A stretch of DNA of 64,000 nt, taken from contig CAVWFT010000002.1 of assembly GCA_963754445.1 (NCBI GenBank), positions 1,798,001 to 1,862,000 of the forward strand. Reading direction: 5' to 3'. The position numbers and the translations under genes were made by a program. The notes under the pieces were generated by a model. The model was not told where the DNA came from. It made no database searches and saw only the letters and a program-made list of their open reading frames with translations. Origin of the DNA: Bog-473 sp963754445 (GTDB lineage: Bacteria; Actinomycetota; Acidimicrobiia; Acidimicrobiales; RAAP-2). The number at the start of each line of letters is the position of its first letter. Within the stretch, counting starts at the first letter, position 1. This document shows, piece after piece, positions 1 through 8,569 of the stretch.

Positions 1-369
1 CGCCGTGACGGCGCGGCGCCAGCGGCCCGGCTCGTGGGCCACCGCTCCATAGGTGGCCAGCGCGCCCCAGTCGTGTCCGACGATCACGGCATCGGCGGTG
101 CCGCCCAACGCCTCGTGGAGGGCATTGATATCGCGCACGATCGCCCCCACCTGGTAGTGCCCGTCCGGTGCGGGGCCGGACGGGGCGTAGCCACGCAGAA
201 AGGGAGCCACGGCGTGAAAACCCGCCGCACCCAGCTCGGGCAGCAGGTGGCGCCAGGTGTGGGCGGAGTCCGGGAACCCATGGAGACACAGGGCCAGGGG
301 CCCGTCGGCGGGACCGTCCTCGAAGTAGGCGAACTCCAGGCCGTTGGCGGCGATCAGCGTCGGTTCCAT
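1..369 (-). CDS. Alpha/beta hydrolase, epoxide hydrolase-like (N-terminal part, runs off left edge)
   Basis: About 123 N-terminal codons of an alpha/beta-fold hydrolase are present; the rest lies outside the window. The oxyanion motif HGFPD is at residues 30-34 and the nucleophile elbow reads GHDWGA near residue 97. An Asp nucleophile followed by Trp-Gly is the pattern of epoxide hydrolases and haloalkane dehalogenases, which work through an aspartyl-ester intermediate, whereas esterases have Ser. The ATG at 369 gives a natural N-terminus and leaves 43 nt to the divergent metallo-hydrolase gene, so the two probably share a promoter region. Substrate cannot be told from this fragment, and the His and acidic partners are not visible. 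Confidence 0.85.
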   Translation of the reverse strand, partial: MEPTLIAANGLEFAYFEDGPADGPLALCLHGFPDSAHTWRHLLPELGAAGFHAVAPFLRGYAPSGPAPDGHYQVGAIVRDINALHEALGGTADAVIVGHDWGALATYGAVAHEPGRWRRAVTA

Positions 370-412
370 GGCTGGAGAACGTAGTTGTGCGGGGCGATGT
401 ATCGTCGAGTGG

Positions 413-1267
413 GTGAACATCACGTTCTACGGGGTGCGCGGCTCGTGCCCGTGCTCGGGAGATCGTTACCGCCGTTACGGGGGAAACACGTCGTGCCTCG
501 TCGTGGGGGCCGAAGGCGACGAGCGGCTGATCGTCGATCTGGGGACCGGTCTGCGGGACCTCGGCGACGACATCCAGAAGGAAGTCCGTGCCCTGGGAAC
601 GCCCATGCATGCCACGGCGCTCCTGACCCATCTGCACTTCGACCACATCTTGGGCATTCCCTTCTTCGCCCCGCTCCACGACCCCGGCGCCCGGCTGACC
701 GTGCATGGACCGGCGCAGCCCAAGGGCACGTTGAAGGACGCCCTGCACGCCGCGGTCCAACCGCCCGTCTTCCCGATCCACATGGAGCAGTTCCGGGGCG
801 AGCTCGTCACCGTGGACACCCGGGACGAGGACTTCTCCGTGGGCAGCGCCAAGGTCATGGCGCGCCACATCCCGCACGCCGGCCCCACCCTCGGCTACCG
901 GATCGAAGCCGAGGGGAGATCGCTGGCCTACATGCCCGATCACCAGGCACCGCTCGACCGGCGCACCATTCCCGAAGCCGTGCTCGAGTTGTGCCACGAC
1001 GTCGACCTGCTCGTCCACGACGGCCAGTACACCGACGACGAATTCTCCGTGAAGGCGGACTGGGGCCATTCGACGGCCGCCTTCGCCGTCCACGTGGCGG
1101 CCGAGTCGGGCGCCAAGCGGCTGCTGCTGTCGCACCACGACCCCTCGCACACCGATCGGGAACTCGACCGCATCCTCAACTCGGCCCGGCGGCTGCCCGA
1201 GGCGAAGTCCCTCGACGACGTGTCGTCCGCCCACGAGGGGCAGGTCATCGACCTGGGCAAGGCCTAG
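413..1267 (+). CDS. MBL-fold metallo-hydrolase
   Basis: A 284-residue metallo-beta-lactamase-fold protein. The Zn-binding motif HLHFDH is near residue 73, followed by a conserved GIPFF stretch; further ligands fit H-A-G near residue 160, D-H in MPDHQ, and SHHDP near the C-terminus. The opening VNITFYGVRGSCP with a nearby GGNTSC is typical of the PhnP/cyclic-phosphodiesterase-like branch of the fold, so phosphodiester or similar hydrolysis is likely; this is family inference. I chose the GTG at 413 because it starts just before this conserved N-terminus; the in-frame ATG at 344 would overlap the divergent hydrolase gene. The flavin reductase gene follows after 10 nt. Confidence 0.85.
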   Translation: MNITFYGVRGSCPCSGDRYRRYGGNTSCLVVGAEGDERLIVDLGTGLRDLGDDIQKEVRALGTPMHATALLTHLHFDHILGIPFFAPLHDPGARLTVHGPAQPKGTLKDALHAAVQPPVFPIHMEQFRGELVTVDTRDEDFSVGSAKVMARHIPHAGPTLGYRIEAEGRSLAYMPDHQAPLDRRTIPEAVLELCHDVDLLVHDGQYTDDEFSVKADWGHSTAAFAVHVAAESGAKRLLLSHHDPSHTDRELDRILNSARRLPEAKSLDDVSSAHEGQVIDLGKA

Positions 1268-1277
1268 GGCCGCACCC

Positions 1278-1757
1278 ATGACATCGGGTCTGGACCAGGC
1301 CCGGTTCCGCGAAGTGCTCGGGCACTTCGCCACCGGAGTGACGATCGTGACCGCCCTCGAGGAGGGAGCACCGGTCGGCTTCTCCTGCCAGTCGTTCTCG
1401 GCCCTCTCGCTCGATCCACCGATGGTCGTCCTGGCGCCGGCCCGGACGTCGACCAGTTGGCCCCGCATCCGGACGGCGGGCGCCTTCTGCGTCAACATCC
1501 TGGGCGAGCACCAAGAAGCGGTGTGCCGGGCCTTCGCGGTCTCGGGCGGCGACAAGTTCTCGGGTATCGGGTGGAAGCCCGGCATCACCGGGGCGCCGAT
1601 GATCGACGGCTCCCTGGCCCTCGTCGAGTGCGAGCTGGGTGACATCTTCGACGGCGGGGACCACGAGATCGTGATCGGCCGGGTCGTCGCGCTCGAGGTC
1701 AACGACGGGGGGCCCTTGCTCTTCTACCGGGGTGGCTTCGGCCGGTTCGTGTCCTGA
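1278..1757 (+). CDS. Flavin reductase-like FMN-binding protein
   Basis: A 159-residue single-domain protein of the flavin reductase-like (HpaC/NADH:FMN oxidoreductase) family. Seen directly: HFATGVTIVTA near residue 15, SFSALSLDPP in the middle, the GAFCVNIL strand, and a C-terminal GGPLLFYRGGFG, which are hallmark segments of this split-barrel FMN-binding fold. Such proteins usually supply reduced flavin to a two-component monooxygenase or act as small NAD(P)H:flavin reductases. No monooxygenase partner is adjacent. It sits 10 nt after the MBL hydrolase on the same strand, so co-transcription is likely. The physiological partner is unknown. Confidence 0.88.
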   Translation: MTSGLDQARFREVLGHFATGVTIVTALEEGAPVGFSCQSFSALSLDPPMVVLAPARTSTSWPRIRTAGAFCVNILGEHQEAVCRAFAVSGGDKFSGIGWKPGITGAPMIDGSLALVECELGDIFDGGDHEIVIGRVVALEVNDGGPLLFYRGGFGRFVS

Positions 1758-1782
1758 CGGCACGCGCTGCTACGTTCGCCCC

Positions 1783-2331
1783 GTGCCGGAACTCATCCCG
1801 TCGTCCCTGATCGACGACGTCGTCGTCGTCCGCCCCGACGTCCACGGGGACGAGCGTGGACGCTTCGTCGAGACCTACCGCCGGAGTTGGTTCGGCGACG
1901 CAGGCCGGGAGATGGTCCAGGGCAACCGGTCCGAGAAGCAGGCAGGCGCCCTGGTCGGCCTGCACTATCACCTGCGCCAGGCCGACTATTGGTACGCCCT
2001 GCGCGGCACGGTGCGCGTGGTGCTGCACGACCTCCGGCTGGGGTCGAGGACCGACGGCGCCACCGAGGTCATCGAGCTGTCGGGCGACACCGACCAGGGT
2101 GTCTACATCCCGCGGGGCGTGGCCCACGGCTTCGCCGCCCTCACCGACGTGCTGCTGACCTACCTGGTCGACAACTACTACGACAACTCCGACGAGCTCG
2201 GGTTGGCCTGGGACGATCCGGCGGTCGGTGCCGACTGGGGTCTCACCGCCCCCATCCTGTCGGTCCGCGACCAGAGCAACCCCCGGCGAGCCGACATCCC
2301 CGACGACATCCGCCCGCGGTTGGGGTCCTAG
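1783..2331 (+). CDS. rmlC: dTDP-4-dehydrorhamnose 3,5-epimerase
   Basis: A 182-residue cupin of the RmlC family, which epimerises dTDP-4-keto-6-deoxyglucose at C3 and C5 on the way to dTDP-L-rhamnose. Visible family signatures are DERGRF near residue 23, the GLHYH segment holding the catalytic His, YIPRGVAHGF, and an acidic DDPAVGADW segment near the C-terminus. The length matches the family. I start at GTG 1783, 25 nt after the flavin reductase stop, because residues from there match the usual N-terminus; an upstream in-frame codon at 1732 would overlap that gene. The partner genes rmlB and rmlD lie about 52 kb downstream, so the pathway is split in this genome. Confidence 0.85.
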   Translation: MPELIPSSLIDDVVVVRPDVHGDERGRFVETYRRSWFGDAGREMVQGNRSEKQAGALVGLHYHLRQADYWYALRGTVRVVLHDLRLGSRTDGATEVIELSGDTDQGVYIPRGVAHGFAALTDVLLTYLVDNYYDNSDELGLAWDDPAVGADWGLTAPILSVRDQSNPRRADIPDDIRPRLGS

Positions 2332-2466
2332 GTCGGGGGTCTTCGCCCGTCGTCTTGGGGTGATTCCCGCCGCCGCGGCCTGCCTCACCAGGGCGGGAGA
2401 AATCGTCTCGCCACACCCGAAACCCGCGGCCCAATCGCGGTGCCGAATCCTGTTGAATAGGAGACG

Positions 2467-3450
2467 GTGCTGGTGGGTTGGATCGTCGCTGTCGTTGTCG
2501 TGGTCGTACTCGCTGTCGTGCTCCTGCGCAGACGGTCGCACGACGACGTCCACTCGGTGGAGCACTACCACCGCCAGCTGCACACGCTCGAGGAGATCGG
2601 GACCCATCCCGCCGCCACGGCCGGCCGCACCGGAGAGAACGGTCACGGCGACAGCGTCCCGGTCCGGGCGTCGCGTGCCGCGGGCTCGTCCACCGTCCGC
2701 CTGACCGAGCACGATCAGCCCGCGCCGCCGCTGGCCCCCCCGCCGGCGGTCCCGAGCCTCGGGGACCCACCGCCTTTCGACGACACCGGGACCGACCGCG
2801 AGGTGCGCCCCGAGGTCTCCAGCACGTCGTTCATGCGGGGCGGCGACAAGGCGATGCACTCCATCGACCACCGGCCCCGTCGCCTGGGGGCACCGTTGGC
2901 GGCCATCGGCGTCGTCCTCGTCCTGATCGCCGTGTTGATCGCGACCGGCATCCACTCCAACGACGACAAGCATCACGGTCGGGGATCCACGGGGACCTCG
3001 GCGCCGGCCCACGCCTCGACGACCGGCGCCCACCACCATGCGTCGTCGCCCGGGTCGAGCCACGACCATGCCACGACCACCAGCACCAGCACCACGACGC
3101 CACCGGCCGTCTCGGCCCCCGGCGCGGTGAGCGCCCAGGGTGCCACCTACCAGGTGGCGTCGAGCAGCTTCGCCCTCTCGCTGGCCGCGTCGTCGGGTGA
3201 ATGCTGGGTCAAGGCCACCGACACGGCGACCGGAGCCATCCTCTTCACCGGAACCCTGCTCTCGGGCCAGTCCCACATCGTCGCGGCGACCGGGCCGGTG
3301 ACCGTGATCGCCGGCGCGCCCGCCGACTTCGTCGCCACGGTGAACGGCGCTCCCGTCGCGCTGCCGGCGGGAGCGCAGGCGCCCTTCACGCTGACGTTCG
3401 AGACGCCGGCCGCGGGAGCCGTCGGCGGCACCACGACGCCGACCACCTAG
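2467..3450 (+). CDS. Membrane protein with C-terminal DUF4115 (RodZ-C-like) domain
   Basis: A 327-residue envelope protein. Layout: a hydrophobic N-terminal segment (residues 2-20), a basic patch RRR, a Pro/charged linker, a second membrane segment around residues 142-160 (AAIGVVLVLIAVLIATG), then a His/Ser/Thr-rich linker and a C-terminal beta domain. The last ~100 residues (CWVKA, GTLLSGQS, VNGAPVALP) fit the DUF4115 domain found at the C-terminus of the cell-shape protein RodZ. There is no N-terminal HTH of RodZ. GTG 2467 has AGGAG only 3 nt upstream; GTG 2473 would have better spacing. The stop overlaps a CTAG with the convergent peptidase region. Confidence 0.7.
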   Translation: MLVGWIVAVVVVVVLAVVLLRRRSHDDVHSVEHYHRQLHTLEEIGTHPAATAGRTGENGHGDSVPVRASRAAGSSTVRLTEHDQPAPPLAPPPAVPSLGDPPPFDDTGTDREVRPEVSSTSFMRGGDKAMHSIDHRPRRLGAPLAAIGVVLVLIAVLIATGIHSNDDKHHGRGSTGTSAPAHASTTGAHHHASSPGSSHDHATTTSTSTTTPPAVSAPGAVSAQGATYQVASSSFALSLAASSGECWVKATDTATGAILFTGTLLSGQSHIVAATGPVTVIAGAPADFVATVNGAPVALPAGAQAPFTLTFETPAAGAVGGTTTPTT

Positions 3451-5619
3451 CTCGTCGCGTCCGGGCGCTCGGCGCTCCTCTCCCGTCGGAGCGAGTCCGA
3501 AGGCGTCGAGCACGAAGGCGTACACGGTGGCCTCCTCCTTCCAGGCGTCGTAGCGGCCCGAGGGCCCGCCGTGGCCCGCACCCATCTCGGTCTTGAGGAG
3601 GACCCTGGTCTCGGGCGTCGTGGCCCGGAGTTTCGCCACCCACTTGGCCGGTTCCCAGTAGGCCACCCGGGGATCGTTCAGGCCCGCCGTCACGAAGAGC
3701 GCCGGATAGACCCGGGCCGTGCCGTCGGCGTTCGTGGCGCTGACGTTGTCGTAGGGGGAATAGGTCAGCATGCGCCGGTAGGCCTCGACGTCGGCCTGCG
3801 GATTGCCCCACTCCTCCCATTCGCCGACGGTGAGGGGCAGCTCGTCGTCGAGCATGGTGGTCACGCAGTCGACGAACGGCACCTCGGCCACCAGGGCGCA
3901 GAATCGTTCGGGCACCTGGTTGGCCACCGCGCCGATCAGCAGGCCGCCGGCGGAGCCACCGCGGCCGGCCAGCGCGCCGGGCCGGGCGATGCCCGATTCG
4001 AGCAGGAACCGGGCACACGCCGCGAAGTCCGAGAACGTGTTCGCCTTGTGCTCCATCCGGCCGTCGAGATACCAGCCGCGGCCCATCTCGCCTCCGCCGC
4101 GCACGTGGGCGATGGCGAAGACCACGCCCCGGTCGAGCAGGCTGAGGCGGTGCGGGGAGAAGGTGGGATCGATGGAGATCTCGTAGGCCCCGTAGCCGTA
4201 GAGGAGGCAGGGCGCCGGAAGCGCCACGTCCGCCCGGTGGACGATCGACACGGGCACCTTCGTCCCGTCGTCGGCGGTGGCCCAGACGCGGCGGGTCGCG
4301 TAGCGGCCGGCGTCGAAGTCGCCGAGCACGGGTTCCTGTTTCAGCAGCGTCTCGCGCCCGCCGTCGAGCTCGATCTGCAACACGCTGGCCGGTGTGACCA
4401 TCGACGTGCGGCCGATGCGCAGGGTGGGGGCGTCCGGCTCGGGGTTGACGCCGAGCCACGTCGAGGAGGGGCTGTCGATGGAGGGCACGATCCAGCCCGA
4501 GGCGAGCAGGTCGTCGCCGAACGGGTCGGCGTCGCCGGTGAGCGGCAGCACGCGCACCCGCGTCTCGGCCTCGCTCCGCTCGCTCAGCACCAGGACGCGG
4601 GCAAACGCATCGACGTCCTCGATCCGGACGCCCGGGCGATGCGGCACCACCTCGCGCCAGGCGTCGGGCGAACCGTCGGGAGCGGCCCGCACCCGGAAGT
4701 CCTGCGCCTCGTCGTTGGTGAGCACCACGAACCAGCCGTCGCCCGACGCCGTCGTCAGATGGTCGACCGCGTACTCCACCCCCTCCTGGCGGGCCAAGAC
4801 CAGACGGGGCTCGGCCTCCGGCTGGTCGGTGGGGATGGCCAGCCACTCGCTGCTGTTGGTGCTGTGCAGCCCGACCAGGACGAAGGCCTGGTCCCGGGTC
4901 GTCCCGGTGCCCAGGGCGAAGCGGCGGTCGAGCTCCTCGAAGACCAGGACGTCCGCTCCGGGGTCGCCACCGAGTCGGTGGCGCCAGAGCTGGTACGGAC
5001 GCATCGCCTCGTCCAGGCGGACGTAGAAGACATGCGCCGCGCCGGCGGACCAGGCGAGCCCATAGCCGGTGTCGGGCACCGATTCGGCGGCCAGGTCCGG
5101 CGAGATCTCGGCCTCGAGCGGCTTGAAGCGGAGCTCGTACTTCTCGTCGCCGGCCCGGTCGGTCGAATAGGCCAGCCAACGGTGGTCGTGGCTGACCGCC
5201 GCACTGCCGACGGCGAAGTAGTCCGAACCCGCGGCCAGCGTGTTCTCGTCGAGGAGGATCTGCTCCTCCTCGCCGGGCTCGCCGGCCGGGGGCAGCTCGG
5301 CAAGGCCCCGGGCCGGACGACGGCAGTGGATGGCGTAGTTCTCGCCCTCCTCGGTGCGGGTGTAGTACCACCAGGGACCGCGGCGCGAGGGGACGGACAT
5401 GTCCGTCTCCTTTATCCGGGCCTTCATCTCCTCGAAGATGCCGTCACGCCACGCGCCGAGCGGCGCCAGGGCGGCTTCGGTGTACGCGTTCTCCGCCTCG
5501 AGATAGGCCACGACCTCGGGGTCCTCGCGCTCACGGAGCCAGAACCAGGGATCTTCCCGGTCGTCGCCGTGGGCCGAGACGACATGGGTCCGTCGGGGAG
5601 CGCTCGGTGGGGTGTCCAT
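3447..5619 (-). CDS. S9A prolyl oligopeptidase / oligopeptidase B (no in-frame stop at expected end)
   Basis: A serine oligopeptidase cleaving short peptides, oligopeptidase B (PtrB)-like. The start ATG 5619 begins a natural N-terminus containing EDPWFWLRE. An N-terminal beta-propeller is followed by the hydrolase domain: the catalytic Ser is in GGSAGG, Asp in LNDPRV and His in GAGHGG, followed by the usual SGRYDAWKE and a final helix YAFVLDAFGL. Homology ends about 20 codons before 3449. The reading frame has no stop there: it stays open antisense to neighbouring genes down to 1699. A TAG at 3449-3447 lies in another frame within the CTAG shared with the convergent gene, so a small indel near the 3' end is suspected. 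End coordinate is therefore approximate. Confidence 0.85.
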
Positions 5620-5668
5620 CGGCCCGAGCCTGCCACGCCTGGCGACACGGAGGTGGCCGATGGGGACG

Positions 5669-5717
5669 TTTCGGCAGGCCCGGGCAGTTGTTACTATCTC
5701 CATAGGGGAAATTCCCC
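5669..5717 (+). promoter_or_regulatory. Putative sufB promoter with palindromic operator
   Basis: Upstream of sufB there is a reasonable sigma-70-type pair, TTTCGG (5669-5674) and TACTAT (5692-5697), separated by 17 nt. Just downstream, spanning the expected transcription start, lies a perfect inverted repeat GGGGAA-A-TTCCCC (5705-5717). Position over +1 suits a repressor. The binding protein is unknown; it does not resemble the mycobacterial SufR motif I know of. It sits between sufB and the divergent peptidase gene and could affect both. Confidence 0.4.
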
Positions 5718-5755
5718 CTTCCCCAAGGTTCGTCGGGGACGATCTCAGGAGTGCC

Positions 5756-7156
5756 ATGGCGGCAACGGATCTCGATCTCGGTCGTTACGAGCTCGGCTGG
5801 AGCGACGTCGAGGACTACGTCTTCAAGCCCAAGAAGGGCATCAACGAGTCCATCGTCCGCGAGATGTCGGAGATGAAGAGCGAGCCCGAGTGGATGCGCG
5901 ACTTCCGTCTGCGCGCCCTCAAGAATTTCGAGCGCAAGCCCATGGCTCCGTGGTTCGCCACCCAGATGCCCCACCTCGACTTCGACGACATCTACTACTA
6001 CATCAAGCCCACCGGCGGGCAGGTGGACAAGTGGGAAGACCTGCCCGACGCCATCAAGAGCACCTACGAGAAGCTCGGCATCCCCGAGGCGGAGCGCAAG
6101 TACCTCTCCGGCGTGACCGCACAATACGAAAGCGAAGTCGTCTTCCACCGCAACCGCGAGGACCTCGAGGCCCAGGGGGTCCTGTTCTGCGACATGGACA
6201 CGGCGGTGCGCGAGTACCCCGAGATCGTGCGCAAGTGGTTCGGGAAGATCATCCCGCCCAACGACAACAAGTTCGCCGCCCTCAACTCCGCCGTCTGGTC
6301 GGGGGGCTCGTTCATCTACGTCCCGCCCGGGGTCAAGGTCGACATGCCGCTGCAGGCCTACTTCCGGATCAACGCCGAGAACATGGGCCAGTTCGAGCGG
6401 ACGCTGATCATCGCGGACGAAGGGTCTCAGGTGCACTACATCGAGGGCTGCTCGGCCCCGGTGTACTCGACGGACTCGTTGCACTCGGCCGTGGTGGAGC
6501 TGGTCGCGTTGGAGGGATCGCGCATCACCTACACCACCATCCAGAACTGGTCGACCAACGTCTACAACCTGGTGACCAAGCGGGCGCGGGCCGAAGCGGA
6601 GGCGCACGTCGAGTGGATCGACGGCAACATCGGATCCCGGCTCACCATGAAGTACCCCTCGGTGTACCTGATGGGTCCCAAGGCGAGTGGCGAGGTCCTC
6701 TCGGTGGCCTACGCCGGCGCCGGCCAGCACCAGGACGCCGGGGCCAAGATGTACCACGTCGCCCCCGAGACCACCTCGACCATCGTGTCCAAGTCGATCT
6801 CCAAGGACGGCGGGATCACGACCTACCGGGGCAAGGTGCACGTCGATCCCAAGGCGTACGGGTCCAAGTCGTTCGTACGCTGCGACGCCCTGCTCCTCGA
6901 CGACGACTCGATCTCGGAGACCAAGCCCTACATGGAGGTGGGCGAGCGCAACGCCCGCATCGGCCACGAAGCCACCGTCTCCAAGGTCGGTGACGACCAG
7001 CTCTTCTACCTGATGAGCCGCGGCCTCTCGGAGAGCGAGGCCATGGGCATGATCGTCAACGGATTCATCGAGCCCGTCACCCGCACCCTTCCCATGGAGT
7101 ACGCCGTGGAGTGGAGTCGCCTCATCGAGCTGCAGATGGAGGGCTCGGTCGGCTGA
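5756..7156 (+). CDS. sufB: Fe-S cluster assembly scaffold protein SufB
   Basis: A 466-residue SufB, core scaffold of the SufBCD complex that assembles [4Fe-4S] clusters in the cytosol. Family-typical stretches are visible throughout: KPKKGINESIVREMS at the N-terminus, VYVPPGV-like YVPPGVKV, AYFRINAENMGQFERTLI, HYIEGCSAP, and the C-terminal GLSESEAMGMIVNGF. The conserved Cys in RCDALLLDD and the Glu-rich beta-helix core are present. Start ATG 5756 follows AGGAG with 4 nt spacing. It is the first gene of the plus-strand SUF unit, followed by a small Cys protein; sufD is separated from it by a gene on the other strand. Confidence 0.97.
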   Translation: MAATDLDLGRYELGWSDVEDYVFKPKKGINESIVREMSEMKSEPEWMRDFRLRALKNFERKPMAPWFATQMPHLDFDDIYYYIKPTGGQVDKWEDLPDAIKSTYEKLGIPEAERKYLSGVTAQYESEVVFHRNREDLEAQGVLFCDMDTAVREYPEIVRKWFGKIIPPNDNKFAALNSAVWSGGSFIYVPPGVKVDMPLQAYFRINAENMGQFERTLIIADEGSQVHYIEGCSAPVYSTDSLHSAVVELVALEGSRITYTTIQNWSTNVYNLVTKRARAEAEAHVEWIDGNIGSRLTMKYPSVYLMGPKASGEVLSVAYAGAGQHQDAGAKMYHVAPETTSTIVSKSISKDGGITTYRGKVHVDPKAYGSKSFVRCDALLLDDDSISETKPYMEVGERNARIGHEATVSKVGDDQLFYLMSRGLSESEAMGMIVNGFIEPVTRTLPMEYAVEWSRLIELQMEGSVG

Positions 7157-7195
7157 CGCTCGCCGAGCGTTCCGGCTGCGTGGCACCATAGGGCG

Positions 7196-7540
7196 ATGCC
7201 TATGCGCGAGGAGTGCGTCCACTTCCAGAGCCGGACGTACGAGTCGGGCGAGGCGGCCCGCTTCTGCTCGTTGGATCTCGCCCCGGAGGCCCCGTGGCGC
7301 TGCCCGGACGACTGTCCCCAGTACCGCAAGCGCATGGCGGACGTGGGTTGGGTGCACGGCAGCCTGGTCGAACCCGCGCTCGAAGAGGAGCCCCCGGGTG
7401 ACGGCAAGGACATCGCCGAGCTCCTCGACTCGGCCGAGGACATCGTCAACGGCGTGGCCCCGGGCGTCCTCGAGGAGGTGCGGGCCGAAGACGCCCGCCG
7501 CGAGCGTCAGTCCAACCGCTGGTGGCGCCGCAAGCGCTGA
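7196..7540 (+). CDS. Small four-cysteine protein in the SUF locus, unknown function
   Basis: A 114-residue protein starting 39 nt after sufB. I do not recognise a named family. Four Cys lie in the first 40 residues (C7, C24, C36, C40) with spacing C-x16-C-x11-C-x3-C, and the segment WRCPDDCPQY carries the close pair. This could be a zinc or Fe-S site. The remainder is acidic (EEEPPGDGKDIAELLDSAED) with a very basic tail RWWRRKR. No signal peptide or membrane segment is evident. Position directly behind sufB on the same strand suggests a role linked to Fe-S assembly, but that is context inference only. Confidence 0.75.
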   Translation: MPMREECVHFQSRTYESGEAARFCSLDLAPEAPWRCPDDCPQYRKRMADVGWVHGSLVEPALEEEPPGDGKDIAELLDSAEDIVNGVAPGVLEEVRAEDARRERQSNRWWRRKR

Positions 7541-7570
7541 GGCAGCGGAGCGGGTCCCGCCTCGTGCACG

Positions 7571-8455
7571 TCAGCGGCCGGTGAACGTCGGCGGTCGCTT
7601 CTCGAGGAAGGCGGTCACGGCCTCGGTCAGGTCGTGCGAGGCCAGCTGCCCGGCGTTCCAGGTCGCCACGTAGTCCAGACCCTCGGCGACGCTGCGCCCC
7701 TCGTTGGCCCGGAGCACGGCCTTGGTGCCCTGTACGGCCAGTGGCGAGTTGGCCGCGATCTCCGCCGCCAGTGCCCCCGCTGCCTTGTGCACGCCGTCGC
7801 GATCGGCCGCCACGTCGTTGACCAGACCGATCTCCTTGGCCCGCGCCGCGCTGATGTCCTTCGCCGTGAAGGCGAGCTCGTTCAGGTGCCCGGCGCTGAT
7901 GATCGCCGGCAGTCGCTGCAGGCTGCCCAGGTCGGCCACGATCGCCATCTTCGTCTCGCGCACCGAGAAGATGGCGTCGGCCGAGGCCAGCCGGATGTCG
8001 CAGGCCGCGATCAGGTCGACCCCGCCCCCGATGCAGTACCCGTGGACGGCGGCGATGACCGGCTTGGGACAGTCGGCCACCGCCGTGATGGCCCGCTGGA
8101 GCCGCAGGACGTTGAGACGGGCCCGGCGGCCCTGGTCGGCCGGCGAGGGGGGTCTGCTGTCCACCCCAGCCTCGGCCTCGGCCTCGGCCTCGGCCTCGCC
8201 GTGTCCACCTCCCGTCAACATGGCGCCCATCGCCTTGAGGTCCAGGCCGACGGAGAAGTGCGGTCCCTTTGCCGCCACCACCACGACCCGCACGTCGTGC
8301 GCCGAGCTGACCGCCTCCATGGCCAGGGGCAGATCGCGCCAGAGATCGAGGCCCATCGCGTTGCGGGCCTCCGGGCGGTCGAGCCACACCGTGGCCACGG
8401 CGTCCTCGACCTCGACGCTGAGCACCGGCGAGGCGAAATTGGCGATCTCTCCCAT
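7571..8455 (-). CDS. Crotonase-family protein, delta3,5-delta2,4-dienoyl-CoA isomerase-like
   Basis: A 294-residue enoyl-CoA hydratase/isomerase family member. GYCIGGGVDLI forms the CoA oxyanion hole. Three acidic residues of the dienoyl-CoA isomerase active site are conserved: Asp in ACDIR, Glu in VRET and Asp in VADLGSLQRLP; this last motif is characteristic of the ECH1 type, which helps beta-oxidation of fatty acids with odd-position double bonds. Residues around the mid-N-terminus contain an unusual Glu-Ala repeat encoded by a hexanucleotide tract. ATG 8455 gives the natural start; an ATG at 8476 would add seven residues. It lies between sufB and sufD on the opposite strand, apparently unrelated to Fe-S assembly. 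Confidence 0.85.
   Translation of the reverse strand: MGEIANFASPVLSVEVEDAVATVWLDRPEARNAMGLDLWRDLPLAMEAVSSAHDVRVVVVAAKGPHFSVGLDLKAMGAMLTGGGHGEAEAEAEAEAGVDSRPPSPADQGRRARLNVLRLQRAITAVADCPKPVIAAVHGYCIGGGVDLIAACDIRLASADAIFSVRETKMAIVADLGSLQRLPAIISAGHLNELAFTAKDISAARAKEIGLVNDVAADRDGVHKAAGALAAEIAANSPLAVQGTKAVLRANEGRSVAEGLDYVATWNAGQLASHDLTEAVTAFLEKRPPTFTGR
8169..8198. repeat. Five tandem GCCTCG hexanucleotides inside the crotonase gene
   Basis: Five perfect copies of GCCTCG lie head to tail. On the minus strand they encode alternating Glu and Ala within an acidic, probably disordered loop of the crotonase. As the unit is 6 nt, copy-number change by slippage keeps the reading frame and only alters loop length. 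Confidence 0.95.
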
Positions 8456-8569
8456 GCCGAGCAGGCTATCTGCCAACTCGGCGGCCTGGCGGGGGCCACT
8501 CGGACTCCGTGTCTTGGCCCATTAGAGTGCATTGGCCGCTTTGGCGCCCCGACCCGAGACGAGGAGACC

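Noticed and set aside
3571..6993. Very long plus-strand open frame of about 1140 codons
   Set aside because: It is antisense to the oligopeptidase and then runs out of frame through sufB; composition is Arg/Gly-rich with no recognisable domain. It is a high-GC shadow.
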